From: Albugo candida | Lineage: Eukaryota > Oomycota > Peronosporomycetes > Albuginales | NCBI GenBank assembly: GCA_040437565.1 | Contig: JBDOQK010000022.1 | Span: forward strand, 310,001-374,000 | DNA: 64,000 nt | Direction of reading: 5' to 3' | Shown: positions 47,480 through 58,260 of the stretch, one piece after another | Layout: every line of letters begins with the position of its first letter | Numbering within the stretch: the stretch's first letter is position 1 | Notes under the pieces: generated by a model | The model's input: only the letters and a program-made list of their open reading frames with translations | The model's database searches: none | What the model was told of the DNA's origin: nothing | Position numbers and translations under genes: made by a program

Positions 47480-49660
47480 GAATAGAACATATGTGAAAGT
47501 CGTTGTATTGTGTCAGTACGCAGAGAGAATGGTGATATGTGATACGCGATCTACTTTATGTATTCACAATGGACTATCATGTTATGTAGTCAAAATGTAA
47601 AGGAATTCATGTAGTGAGAATGTATCATGGAAGTCATGAGGAAACATCTAATGTGGATTGAGATAATGTTGGTCTTTTGAAACAATCCAATACAAGAGCT
47701 CGTGAAAACTTCTAGTGAGACACGAACCAGTAAGAAAAGACGCATGTAAGTGGCCTGTGTGCACCGTTTTCACAGATGCAAAATTGGCGAATAAACTTTG
47801 CATTCTGCATACAAATAAGTGGTCATATTATATGAATAACCTGTAACTATGGACAGTGATAAGAGATGACAGGACGCCATTAGATTCGATATTGTGGCTG
47901 CATGCAAGAATCGATAATAGTGATGAGGAACGATAGAGGATATTCTTGCAGGAGACAGGTGAAATAATGCGTTAGTAGAGGTTAAGCTACAGGTAAAGAA
48001 AATTATAGTAAGAACGGGCATGTAAAAATGCTCGAGCAACATTTAAAACTTTCCAAATTGTTTCGTAGTCCTTGCAAAAATCGTAGCTTCAATTTAGTCC
48101 TTTCGCTGATTGCCATCTTCTCCAGGATGAACAGATCATTGGTTTTCATGTGATTGGATAGCAGTATATGAATCTGTAAGATCATCATCTTGCAAAGTAT
48201 GGCAATTGAATAAGTTTTGAGTAACTTTTCTCCGCATCCACGGATTCTGCGCCACCGAATTTCATATCCAACTTCTGCGCTCTTGATATATGCTGGGTTT
48301 TTTAGACGTCGTCGTTGTTCTGGTGTGTCTAAACTAATTTGAATTACACATCATTCCCAGTTATGAGTGCGTGAAACAAAGTACAGTTCGTGTATGATGA
48401 GAAAAGTATCCTCTGCTGCATCCCACCTTTGTTTCCTTGGATTAGCACAGGTCATAGCATTTTACGAGGCTTTGATTTGTTTCTTAGATAGAAGCACATG
48501 TTTAGAGCTATAGCGGCAGTGCATGTATCTCATTTGTCTTGGACGCATCGATGGGTAAAATCATTTGGATATTCTTCTCATTAGTAGAGATACGATTAAT
48601 TTCGCGTCTCCCCTATCGGATCAGATTGTAAAATCTGATCGACTTGTATATTGCTTCTGCACGACAATTTCATAATATTATCCAATGGGAATATGACACA
48701 ATTGATAAGTTTGGGATTATCGAATGGCCAAGCATAGCCAAAATTATTCTTTGCTAGGTAATCTTGAATGCTTCTCATGCTGTGTAGAATGAGCTTGTAT
48801 TTTTAATCAACGCAAGTAGACCAATTTGCATCTTGCCAAATGCTGTATCTCTCCTTGTTCTATACCACCAAATAAACCGAGCTTTACAAAATCATTAATA
48901 GCTTCCAAGACGCTACATGAATTAAACATGACTTGATGCTACCTTCAAATCAATCTACATGGATCTTGCAATCACCAAGGAACATATTCGACTCATATTG
49001 TTAAACTTGAAAAGAACTCGTTTTTTTTGTGGGGCATATTTTCATTACAGCTAATTGCATTTGCTCTTCGCTTTATTTCCTAATCTCTCATTAGCCTTAA
49101 CAGCTTTTTCATGAAAACCATACTCACTAACTCTCGCTCGACCTCAATGCGCCGATCTATGTTTCAACATCACATATATGTTCGTCCTGATGACCCTTTG
49201 ACCAGAAAGGGGTCCAAGACCGGCTGGAGCTTAAGGAGGATACCTACGATACTAAGGCTAGCAGAAAGTAAGGACGAATGAGAAACGTTATATTGATTGC
49301 ATATATTTCGGAGTTACATCCACCAGAAGAATGCGTGATGAAAACTTCACTACCACATTTCTACCCGTAGACAGCAAGCAGATCGTCTTGAACGAAATAA
49401 AGCCATTTTTTCAAGAGAAGCGATGTGTGTGAAGGGTGGCGTGAGCATTACCATACGCATGGGCTTTCACTATACAACTTGGCATAGAAGACACATTCAC
49501 AGTCGAGAAGGTTCGTTCAGACTGCAATTCAGACTAATTAGCACAGAGAGATGCCTGATAAAATGTTGGTCAAGTAAGGCACTCAGAATGCTCACATAAG
49601 CGAACGCAAAAAAGGGTAATTTTCGCTGGAGGAGCACTACCGATGCGGCACATTTAGCCG
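47480..49660. other. Region without a recognisable gene
   Basis: Frames at 47770-48042, 48003-48188 and 48596-48778 (minus, 60-90 codons) have no known motifs. A stretch near 48,115-48,135 (TTCTCCAGGATGAACAG) recurs near 40,780 as TTCTTCAGGATGAACAG, hinting at another low-copy repeat shared between CCG neighbourhoods. Confidence 0.4.
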
Positions 49661-49666
49661 CCGAAT

Positions 49667-49951
49667 CTATGAATTAACGTGAGATTGTCTTTTTTTGAAG
49701 TTAGCATCGATATGTGATCGATGCAACGATTTGAAACATGTTCTCTGATTAGCATCACCAGCTGTAGCATTGTCGATCCCGTAGTCATGGACCAATCTCA
49801 GCAAAACTACACAGGCTTTTGCAGTGTTTCGGGTGGATATTGACCCAATGTAAAGCTCAGCTTCTTTCAGGACCGAGAACAGGTGGTAAGCATTGTCATA
49901 TATACCTCGCCGAAAGCAGTAATGGTCTGCATCAAACTGTATGCATGACAT
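49667..49951 (-). CDS. CCG-downstream module after CCG copy 4, open for 94 codons
   Basis: This is the only copy of the module with a clean open frame. It begins 97 bp after the stop of CCG copy 4, on the same strand, and contains LFSVLKEAELYIGS and LLRLVHDYGIDNATAG. The same peptide pattern can be read, with breaks, after copy 2 (LVHAYGINNGIA) and copy 5. No signal peptide or known domain. A second frame (CHAYSLMQTITAFGE here, CHAFSLLEAIIAFGE after copy 2) is also conserved between copies, so the true frame is uncertain, and this may be untranslated 3' sequence. Confidence 0.35.
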   Translation of the reverse strand: MSCIQFDADHYCFRRGIYDNAYHLFSVLKEAELYIGSISTRNTAKACVVLLRLVHDYGIDNATAGDANQRTCFKSLHRSHIDANFKKRQSHVNS

Positions 49952-50048
49952 CTGTCAGCGTGTTTATACAGTAGCGATTGAGTAAGTGATAGATCTTGCA
50001 AGATAGTAAGAGATTTAGCTGATAGAGTGATATTAAATGGGTATACGC

Positions 50049-51899
50049 CTATTCAAGCATATTCGCGTTTAAAAGCTTCTTTTCATAGAAGTGCCAGTAT
50101 TCCCTCCCATTCTGCTTGCCTCCATCTTTTTGTGCATCTTGATCCTCATCCTTACCTTGACTTTGCTTGCTTTCAATATTAGAATTCTTCGATCTTTGTC
50201 CTTCACTTGAACTACCGTCACTTCGATCATTTCTATCGTTTGCCGCAAAAGAGCGACTTCGTTTTTTTTCCGTCAAATGATCTCGATCTGCCACTGAATT
50301 CGAAGATATCGTTCTAAGCAAAGAGATATCCAAATCTTCTTTCAAGACCATTGCTAAGTATCCACACTCCGCGAGACATTCATATTCTTGTGGAACACCA
50401 ACCATCCAGAAGTTAAGAGTGACAAATCGATCAATGATCAAAACATCCAACCGGGAAGTAAGGCAAGTATAGCAGTCTACACTAGCTTTTTCATAGAGTA
50501 CCAGACTGACAGGATGTTTCTTTGAAGATGCCAGCAGTCCGTTTCTACCACGAAGCCCAAGCCGTGGTAGGCCAGAATAGAAACAAAATTCGTCTGGAAC
50601 ATTGATTATTTTCTTGCATAACTTCCGCGTCGACTCAGATCCATGAGATATGCAACTCGAGACGGACAACGGCTGCAAGTGCATTTCCATTGAGATCAAC
50701 AAATCAATGTGCGACAGTCTTCCTGAAGCATATCCAGCTTTCTTCTCCACACAACTCTGGCATAATTCGCGATCCTCCATGTTGTGCTCTACCCGCATAC
50801 AGTTGGAAATCTTTGGCTTATTTGATATCGCCTGGATGAGTTGATTTCTTCTGGATAATTCCATTTCCATATTGTAGTAGATTGTCCCTTTGGGATTTGA
50901 AGTGTCCACACTTCTATCAGAAGCTGTTATACATTTTGATTTTCGTTCCGCAATTATCAATCGACAAAGCTGTTTACATTGTTCCGAGAAATTTGGACCT
51001 CGTTTCGATATCACAAAAATGTACTGCTCACTCTTTTCAGCTTCTTGTCCGTCTGACGCATGCTCGATGGTACTATGATCGAACAATACTACCATTCCGG
51101 ATGATTCACGCGCTATACAGCCAAGACAATTCGTTCGTAGATCATGGGGCGCGGAAGTTTGATAGCATAGCGGTGGCCATTTCACACTCTCATATATCCA
51201 TTTAGTCGTGTCTAAAAATCCATCCTGAACTGCAGAAGCATTCGGCTTTACCACCGTATCGTAAATAGGTGGTATGAAGCGAACCTTAATTAATTTTCTG
51301 ACAAGAGAGTCACACAGATCACCGCCAAATTCACGATTAGGACCAGTGCAGATGCCCGACAACTTACATGGCTTGAAAACTTTCCATTGACGTGTGTATA
51401 ACACATGCAGATAACGCCGTTGTTCCTTGTTGGTTACCAGGTAAAATTTTTGCATGCTCGGAGAGCCACTTGTCATTTTGAGACAGCTACCGCAATCAAA
51501 ACTCTCTGTCGAATCCGTGAGAACGCATAACCGTTTCAACCCGTGTTCATCGACATGCAAGGAATCCAATAAAGACACTGCGGTGTTTATTGGCTCAGAA
51601 CCTGTTATTGTCATGGAACCGCACGCAACATCATTCTGACAGTCTACTCTGGCTCGCAGAAAGGAAGAAGAACAACCAGACGCTTGGAATTTTACTCTGT
51701 CACGCGGTCGATTAGAGTTATGCACAAAGCTTGGTGCAAAGGAAAGACGATTTACTCCGGCAATATCTGTTAGACAGGATTGGCACTTGCCTAGATCACT
51801 TGTAGGAGGTAGTTTGACGGTGATAGTGATTGGTTGCGTGGCATCAACAATATCCATAGACCAGACACCACAGAACAGAAGCCAGTGCTGATGCAGCAT
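50049..51899 (-). CDS. CCG-class secreted effector candidate, intact (CCG copy 4)
   Basis: An uninterrupted frame of 616 codons from ATG 51899. An upstream in-frame ATG (51947) would bury the signal peptide, whereas 51899 gives MLHQHWLLFCGVWSMDIVDA, matching the paralogues. Motifs: C39-x2-C42-x5-G48, C136-x2-C139-x5-G145, C258-x2-C261-x6-G268, C380-x2-C383-x5-G389 and C476-x2-C479 with LTSRLD but no glycine. Shared blocks include RYLHVLYTRQ, GTIYYNM, RLSHIDLLIS and CKKIINVP. Unlike copy 2 it has a charged, probably disordered stretch rich in S, K, D, Q and N (about residues 545-600) before the end FYEKKLLNANMLE. By family it is a secreted candidate effector of a white rust. Reading frame and signal peptide are clear; the function is inferred. 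Confidence 0.88.
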   Translation of the reverse strand: MLHQHWLLFCGVWSMDIVDATQPITITVKLPPTSDLGKCQSCLTDIAGVNRLSFAPSFVHNSNRPRDRVKFQASGCSSSFLRARVDCQNDVACGSMTITGSEPINTAVSLLDSLHVDEHGLKRLCVLTDSTESFDCGSCLKMTSGSPSMQKFYLVTNKEQRRYLHVLYTRQWKVFKPCKLSGICTGPNREFGGDLCDSLVRKLIKVRFIPPIYDTVVKPNASAVQDGFLDTTKWIYESVKWPPLCYQTSAPHDLRTNCLGCIARESSGMVVLFDHSTIEHASDGQEAEKSEQYIFVISKRGPNFSEQCKQLCRLIIAERKSKCITASDRSVDTSNPKGTIYYNMEMELSRRNQLIQAISNKPKISNCMRVEHNMEDRELCQSCVEKKAGYASGRLSHIDLLISMEMHLQPLSVSSCISHGSESTRKLCKKIINVPDEFCFYSGLPRLGLRGRNGLLASSKKHPVSLVLYEKASVDCYTCLTSRLDVLIIDRFVTLNFWMVGVPQEYECLAECGYLAMVLKEDLDISLLRTISSNSVADRDHLTEKKRSRSFAANDRNDRSDGSSSEGQRSKNSNIESKQSQGKDEDQDAQKDGGKQNGREYWHFYEKKLLNANMLE

Positions 51900-52039
51900 G
51901 ACCAGTGGAAGTGAGAAATGCATTGTTCCGATGTCTAAACTTATCACTCTCCCCGTCCACTTATTTTTTATAGAAGAAAATTAGCGTACTGTAAAACCCT
52001 TACAGAGCTCTGGATCACCATTTCTGAGTTTTGAAAAGA

Positions 52040-52100
52040 AACACGAGTGGTCGTTTGTACAGCACAAGAATGACGAATTTCAACCATTGAAATTATGAGA
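52040..52100 (-). promoter_or_regulatory. Shared upstream block of CCG copy 4
   Basis: On the minus strand CAATGGTTGAAATTCG is followed by AAACGACCACT, about 140-190 bp before the ATG. It matches the blocks upstream of copies 1 and 3 in order and spacing, with base changes in the CCAAT-like cores. Confidence 0.35.
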
Positions 52101-53370
52101 AAAAGCGCTTATATACTGTATTGTCAGTTTGCAAGAAAACAGCAATTTGCGCTTTGTCGCCTGCTTTCTACATTGACAACATTTAAATTTGCTTCATTTT
52201 GCATCCGTTAAGTTGGGTATTGTGTCTACACGCATGGATCAAGTAGACCAACAAAGAACGATTGGGGATTGGTCACCTTTTTTTGTATTGTCATGCGATT
52301 GCTGTGTAAAACATTATCCAACATCACTCTCTGTCATTTACTACATCTTCCAGCAATTGTGATGCTTTCAGCACCGCTTACTGCTCATTCAGAAGACTAC
52401 ATTCATTCGAAGAAGTCTGAGAAATCATCGTTTAATGCTCCCATATTTCTGTAAATGGGAAAGCCATCATAACCTTCGTTCATCCATTTGGAAGCAAGAA
52501 TACAGGTGCAAGGTACATATCGAGCACCGTGGATATCAATATAAAGATAACTTACTGATTCCACTATCACGGCAGAAGAAGACACAACCGAGGAGTTCAT
52601 ATCGGATTATGACAGACACCAATCATCACATGTCGTATCTATAGTGCTCAGAAAAGCCTTGAAGCGCCAGGAGTCTCACTTATAAATACTTGCTTCAATA
52701 AGGCTTCGGTAATCATTGTTGAGTGAAGTAAAATTAAGCTCGGAAGCAAAGGTGATGATGAGAAAGCCGTGCTTCTATAGGAATGCGTTCGATGAGGCCA
52801 AAACTGACATTCACTAAGATAGTGGTATCGACAGTGGGTATGAGCGTTTCTGATGATGACTTCTTTGCATGAAATTAGCTACATCAAGAATCATACAACG
52901 TAGGAAAATGTAGGAGATTACATTACTAAAGGCGAACTCGTGTATGCGAACGTCGGTTGGGATCTTCCTCATGCATGCTACGATGCAAAGGTTTCAAAAA
53001 GGCAAGTGCCTAGTTGAGTGTAACCCCAGGAGTATTCAAAGATGTCAAACCCGTCTCAAAATAGGCGAAATAATTTTTTACGAACATACTGCTGCGCTTA
53101 AGCATTTGACGAAAGCGAAGCAAGTATCTTTACACAATGTTCCTGACTACAACTCTTTTTGTCTTGAATATCATATTTCCCTGACTTTTTCAGCACATTT
53201 TATTTCAAAAGAACGCGTTTCTAAGGCAAGCATAGCAACCTGGAGCAGGACTTACTGGATTTCCCATAATGACAGCATGTTCGAAATTTGGTTGTTCTTT
53301 AGAGCAGAGCAACCATTACGCTCAAAAAGGATTAGAGTGAAATGCTTGGACAACTTGACCAAGTAGTACA
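52101..53370. other. Region with one unexplained 140-codon frame
   Basis: The frame 52944-53366 (plus) is longer than most chance frames here and contains several cysteines, but shows no signal peptide, no known motif and no paralogue in the window. I recognise nothing else. Confidence 0.35.
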
Positions 53371-53628
53371 GATGAGCTAATGGTGTCTAAATTAGTAGAA
53401 CTAGACTAACCGACTTCTCTATATTCCTATGCTAGCTTAGATATTAAATATAAATACAAAACACTGCATAAAGAAGTGCCTATGGGAGAAGACAAGCTGC
53501 CCTCCCTCTGATATCGCTGTACTGAGCTCTCAATTTGCCGGCTAATACATAATCAACCAATTTAGCAGAAACACTTCGAGAGACATCCTTTTCAACCTCT
53601 TTCGACCTTTTACCCTCCAACGGAGTGG

Positions 53629-56090
53629 TTCAAGTCGACATGTCGACACAGCTCCCGACTACCGTTCACTTGTAGTGAGTGTCAACGCTTGTGAGTCACC
53701 CGGCCTTAGGTGACTGTGTAGTGACATGGAAAGTGTCCTCTACCCCTGTGTGACGGCCCAGGGTAGTAAAGGTGGTACATATGGTACGCTCACTGACTCG
53801 TCGCAAGGCAATGCCAACGAAATCGCAAGTGTGGAAGAATCCAACCATCCCACTTTGACAGATATTTCAGGTCCCAGAAGTCCTTTCGCAAGAACAAGTA
53901 TCAAATTAGAGCACAATACTGCGTGGAGCTCCCAAAATCAAGATCTTTAGATGTTGCTGCAATATGTGAACTTTATGCTGGAGAGTATCCGTATTGGTCA
54001 GTTTGGCCGCCAAAACCGAGGCCGCAAGGCATTTCAAATCGCGGAAACAATTTTTCAATGCTTTTGGAAACGGGGCGGGCATTGACTCGCATTACCATTT
54101 GCAAACTAGTGACATCAATCCTCCATGATGACGCCAGCCCGGCGTTTGAGTCTCTCCTGATGGTCGTCAGATTGGACAGTCTTTAATTTCCACGGGGGAT
54201 GTCCGTGTGATGGTTACGTCCAAGGACACATGTGATAAACTGCAGTGCCGGTGAGGCACCAATCTAGGTGAAAAGTATTCATTTAAATAATACGACACCT
54301 CAGTATGTCAATACTATGGGGGTGTTTTCGGTGTTGGTCTTGAGGTCGAAAGGAAGGGTATGTTGAGCTCGAAAAGAAGTGTAATGTACTTCTTGATACC
54401 TTTCGAGAGTGTATTCTTCCGAAGGAGTGGTTATGTTGACGTGGTGAATTTTCTTCGCGTCCTTCACGTGCCCATAAGCATGTTTGTGTGCTGAGAAGAT
54501 ATGCGAGAAAACCATATTCAGCAAACGAGTCCACCTGGTTCGGGAATAATGCTCCTGTTCAGACGGAGCTACAACATTTCGGTTAATGTGGGCCGTACAG
54601 CTTTGATTTGGGAGCCTCTGTTACTACCGTGACTGCAGATCCAAAACCAAAGAAGAAAACAACAGAACGGCTTCTGTCGGAGCCTCGAAGACCATGGATG
54701 GCTTGATTCCGATTCAAAAAAACGTGACAACAATTGTCTAACGGAAACTATACGATTACATCTCGTTGAAATCGAAGTCTCCTCCGGATATCAAACAACC
54801 GGGAACACCGACTATCTCTTCCAATACTATATCTAGAGAACAGCCTATCTCTACAATGCTTAACGCAACCGGTAGAGCGGGATGGGGATACCAAAATGCA
54901 GTTGCTTCGTCACGCGGAAACATCACCGTGTGGATTCATTCCGACATGGTGTCGAAAGCAAGGCCTAGTGCTCTACATGGTTTGGATGTCACGAGTTGCT
55001 TCTCGGTACTCGCGACAATGGAGGTGGAGAAAAAGAAATTCGAAGCAGTTGACAACCCGGACCATGGAACACGCTTTCAAACTAATCCCATAAAAACACG
55101 AATGGTAGAAGAAGTCGCCAATTCAAAAGAGGCTGACCATTTCTGTTCGCAAACGACACAAGAAGGTTTGAAAAACGGAGTGAGCAACCAGACTTGACGA
55201 GGTAAGAGAGCTAATGGAAATTGATTTCAAAAATTTCATTCATGCAATCAGAACGGACAAATTGNNNNNNNNNNNNNNNNNNNNNNNNNNNNNNNNNNNN
55301 NNNNNNNNNNNNNNNNNNNNNNNNNNNNNNNNNNNNNNNNNNNNNNNNNNNNNNNNNNNNNNNNAAGCAAGGCCTAGTGCTCTACATGGTTTGGATGTCA
55401 CGAGTTGCTTCTCGGTACTCGCGACAATGGAGGTGGAGAAAAAGAAATTCGAAGCAGTTGACAACCCGGACCATGGAACACGCTTTCAAACTAATCCCAT
55501 AAAAACACGAATGGTAGAAGAAGTCGCCAATTCAAAAGAGGCTGACCATTTCTGTTCGCAAACGACACAAGAAGGTTTGAAAAACGGAGTGAGCAACCAG
55601 ACTTGACGAGGTAAGAGAGCTAATGGAAATTGATTTCAAAAATTTCATTCATGCAATCAGAACGGACAAATTGGTCCCAACGGAGCACACAAGTCGAACA
55701 TTTGCGCAGGCTGATTCAGTTAGGCACGAATCCAGACAGAATATTCGAGAAAAACTGTCAGCAGATCGCTATGAATGGTGTGCTACTTGCCTGTATGGAG
55801 TCCAATGACAAAGCATTGGACGATGTTGCGCATCTGCTGGTCAATCGAGTCGTCGCTACATAGGATTTGAATGAAGGTGTAACGTTTGTGACACTATGGA
55901 GTCGACATGCTGATGGGAAAGTTCCATCGAAACGTAATGTGATGTTTCAGAGAAATCGCCAATTGGTGGAGGGCGTTGCCGAAAATGGTTCTCGGCTTGT
56001 CAAGAATAATGAAAGCTCTAGCTATGATGAAACTCCTACTCGCGTGCACTGCCCCCACTCTTTCCAGAAATGACGATTGGATTCAATATC
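53629..56090 (+). pseudogene. LINE ORF1 remnant
   Basis: Opens with a stretch related to MVQVDIS (the ATG itself is changed to GTG here) and a serine/threonine-rich part with HPTLTDI near 53,850, corresponding to PTLADLIK in the other copies. Around 54,180-54,360 it reads DVRVMVTSKDTCDKLQ, then GVFGVGLEVE, resembling the central RNA-binding part of ORF1 proteins in oomycete LINEs. From 54,766 onward frames of 143 and 77 codons cover its second half. Several stops and frame changes are present. Its role in an active LINE would be RNA binding in the retrotransposition particle. Confidence 0.55.
54956..55673. repeat. Assembly gap (100 N, 55265-55364) with 309-bp identical flanks
   Basis: Bases 54956-55264 recur exactly at 55365-55673 after the N run. 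Probable unmerged contig ends within LINE ORF1. Confidence 0.85.
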
Positions 56091-56099
56091 TCACTGATT

Positions 56100-58260
56100 G
56101 GCCAGTGATTTGGATTCCGAGCCATAACTGCCGATTATTGCCAACCAATGTCATATTATCGTAACCACGCTAAGAGGTAGGCATCAAGTTTTAGTTGCAC
56201 TCGTTTGGAGTTAAATGGCAATGGGTTCTCTGTAGTGATATCAACGAGCTCTCCCTCAAAACTTACTTTTTCCCGGAAGAATAAGCAACACTACACCTTT
56301 CAATTCAACATGGTGACCAGAAGTTGACTACTGGTCCACTTCGACGTGAATGCTAAGGGCTCCACGATTATTTTAGCGTGGAACAATATCCGAGCACTCA
56401 AGGTGGATGTCAATGAGTCATAAAATGGTCTCCTTTTATGTATCACGTCTTATGAGAGCACTCCATTTGTTTTGTACAAGAAACCAACTTTTACGATCAC
56501 AACGAACTGGAATCATTTTAGTTTTTATTGCATGTACATGTACATCACAAATGTTGCTCAATGACCACAAGAGTGCTTTTCTACACCCAGCTCAAAATCG
56601 CAGTGCTGGTGTTATGACAGTCCTTCGTTCCAAATTTTCTCGGTTGTAAAAAGGCTATAGAACTCACCGAACGAAGCGTTCGAAATCGCTATTTGATTTA
56701 TGGTCTTATGCTACGGTGTATATTCACATTGTATATGCAACAGTCAGGGCCCAGGAAAGCGTTCTTTTCTTTGATTTATTGCTTTCCAACACTCAATACA
56801 TCTCGTCTTTGATGATTTTGAAACCCCACTAGATCCATCTATTGATCTTTCGAGTGGTGCAACATCTTGCCATAAACCAAGTCGATTAACTTGTTTTGAA
56901 TGGCTTTCGCCGTTGGGTGTGGTAGACGCCTGGCGAATCCAACATCCGACTGAGAAAGTATCGATGTCGGAACAGCTATTTCATATGCTATACAAAACCC
57001 TCTGCATATTTTATGTGGGAGATTATCTGGCACAAATTGTAATTTCTGCAAATCCAACTCAATTTCCGGAGGGAGGATAATAAAAAACTTTTCTTTGTAA
57101 CTATTTCAATATACTTCAGTTGTCGAAGCAATCGTATCAGAAGCGAATAACGTGCTCGGACAATTGCGGACAACTTTGGATCCCGAAAAAATTGGGATAG
57201 TTGCAAGAAGCAAATCAAATAACAGATTCAAGGAATTGAGAAAAAGATCTTATAAGATAGCCGACAAGATGTTGAGTCTAGCCAGCGTGTTGTGGAAGCC
57301 GTAGCATCTCGATATCGCACTCACGACAGTAATCAGTCACGGCGTTTTTACGAATCGAGTCTGGGACAATTTAGAATTTCGGTCGAAATCAATGCCAATA
57401 CAACCAACATGAAAGCTTTTATCATCACGTCACGCATATGGAGAACTATGATAAAAATTCTTTTCGCTCTCCGGATAGCTCTTGTCGCCGTGTGCGGACT
57501 GAAAAAATGTGACGAAAAAATATGGCACCGTGCCATCAAACCCAAGGGAAATTATTGACGAATTCAATATCATTAGGGTGCATTTATTAGACATCTCTAT
57601 AGCTCCGATAACGACTCAGCTCATCCATGCGAAACAAATAAAAATAAGCAACTTTATTCGATTTAGGTTTCCCTTGCGTCAGAATAGTGACCGTCTCTCA
57701 ACTCACTCGATTACGACCGAGATGGCGGCATCGATCAAGCACATGGGAAGGCGTTCTTCTACAGGTATGAATGGACTGCCAGCTGCATTTTATCAGCTTG
57801 ATCCGGAAAGGTTTGTTGAGTGTCTATAAATATCTTGTTTTGGAAGAGGTATCTTACTTCAATCACAACGCAACTCAGCTATCAACTTCTTATGCAAAAA
57901 GGATCGCGAGGTGAAGAGTTTCAGTCAAAAAAATCTGGCAGGTTCATTAAACCACTGGAGTACCATTAAAGGAAAAAATAAACCATTTTAAAGACTTACT
58001 AGGATGATGGTTCCTTCTTGTATAGACAACAAGGTTTCAGTTTGTATCAGTATCACTGTAAACATGAATTTATTTTTGAGCCATAAGGGTATCCCAGAGT
58101 ACCGAAGTTCAACTTTGTCAAATTGCAGCACTTGTCGATACATTTGGTAGCATTAATCCACGATATTGCTAGAGCGATAAATATCCGGGGCGATGTATCA
58201 GCCGTACGGGATGACCCCGTGCCTATATTTCTGCAATTGTGCACACGCAGAGGTAGCCGA
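56100..58260 (+). pseudogene. LINE ORF2 remnant (endonuclease and reverse transcriptase)
   Basis: At 56,822-56,960 the plus strand reads TPLDPSIDLSSGATS and then LTCFEWLSPLGVVDAWRIQH, the familiar end of LINE endonuclease domains (..L.DaWR..hP). At 57,745-57,830 it reads GMNGLPAAFYQLDPERF, the first block of LINE reverse transcriptases (usually GpDGlp..fY), followed by GILLQSQRNSAINFLCKKD (57.85-57.91 kb). The catalytic YxDD region was not found. Many stops and frame changes make it non-functional. Confidence 0.72.

Larger units (their letters stand above)
53526..58260 (+). mobile_element. LINE (L1-like) retrotransposon, decayed
   Basis: Starts with the LINE 5' end also seen at 14944 and 45812 (CTCTCAATTTGCCGGCTA), followed by ORF1 and ORF2 remnants. 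ORF2 shows an apurinic-type endonuclease end and the start of a reverse transcriptase. Beyond about 58.0 kb the similarity fades and no clear 3' end or poly-A is seen. A 100-N gap and a 309-bp artefactual repeat lie in ORF1. Just upstream (53376-53450) is a minus-oriented stretch related to 46325-46395. Confidence 0.72.

Noticed and set aside
53629-53950. LINE ORF1 start first taken for a gag gene of an LTR element, with 54130-54440 as its LTR
   Set aside because: The related block at 14640-14940 lies in ORF1-like sequence, no second direct copy frames the element, and endonuclease and reverse-transcriptase motifs of LINE type follow at 56.8-57.9 kb.
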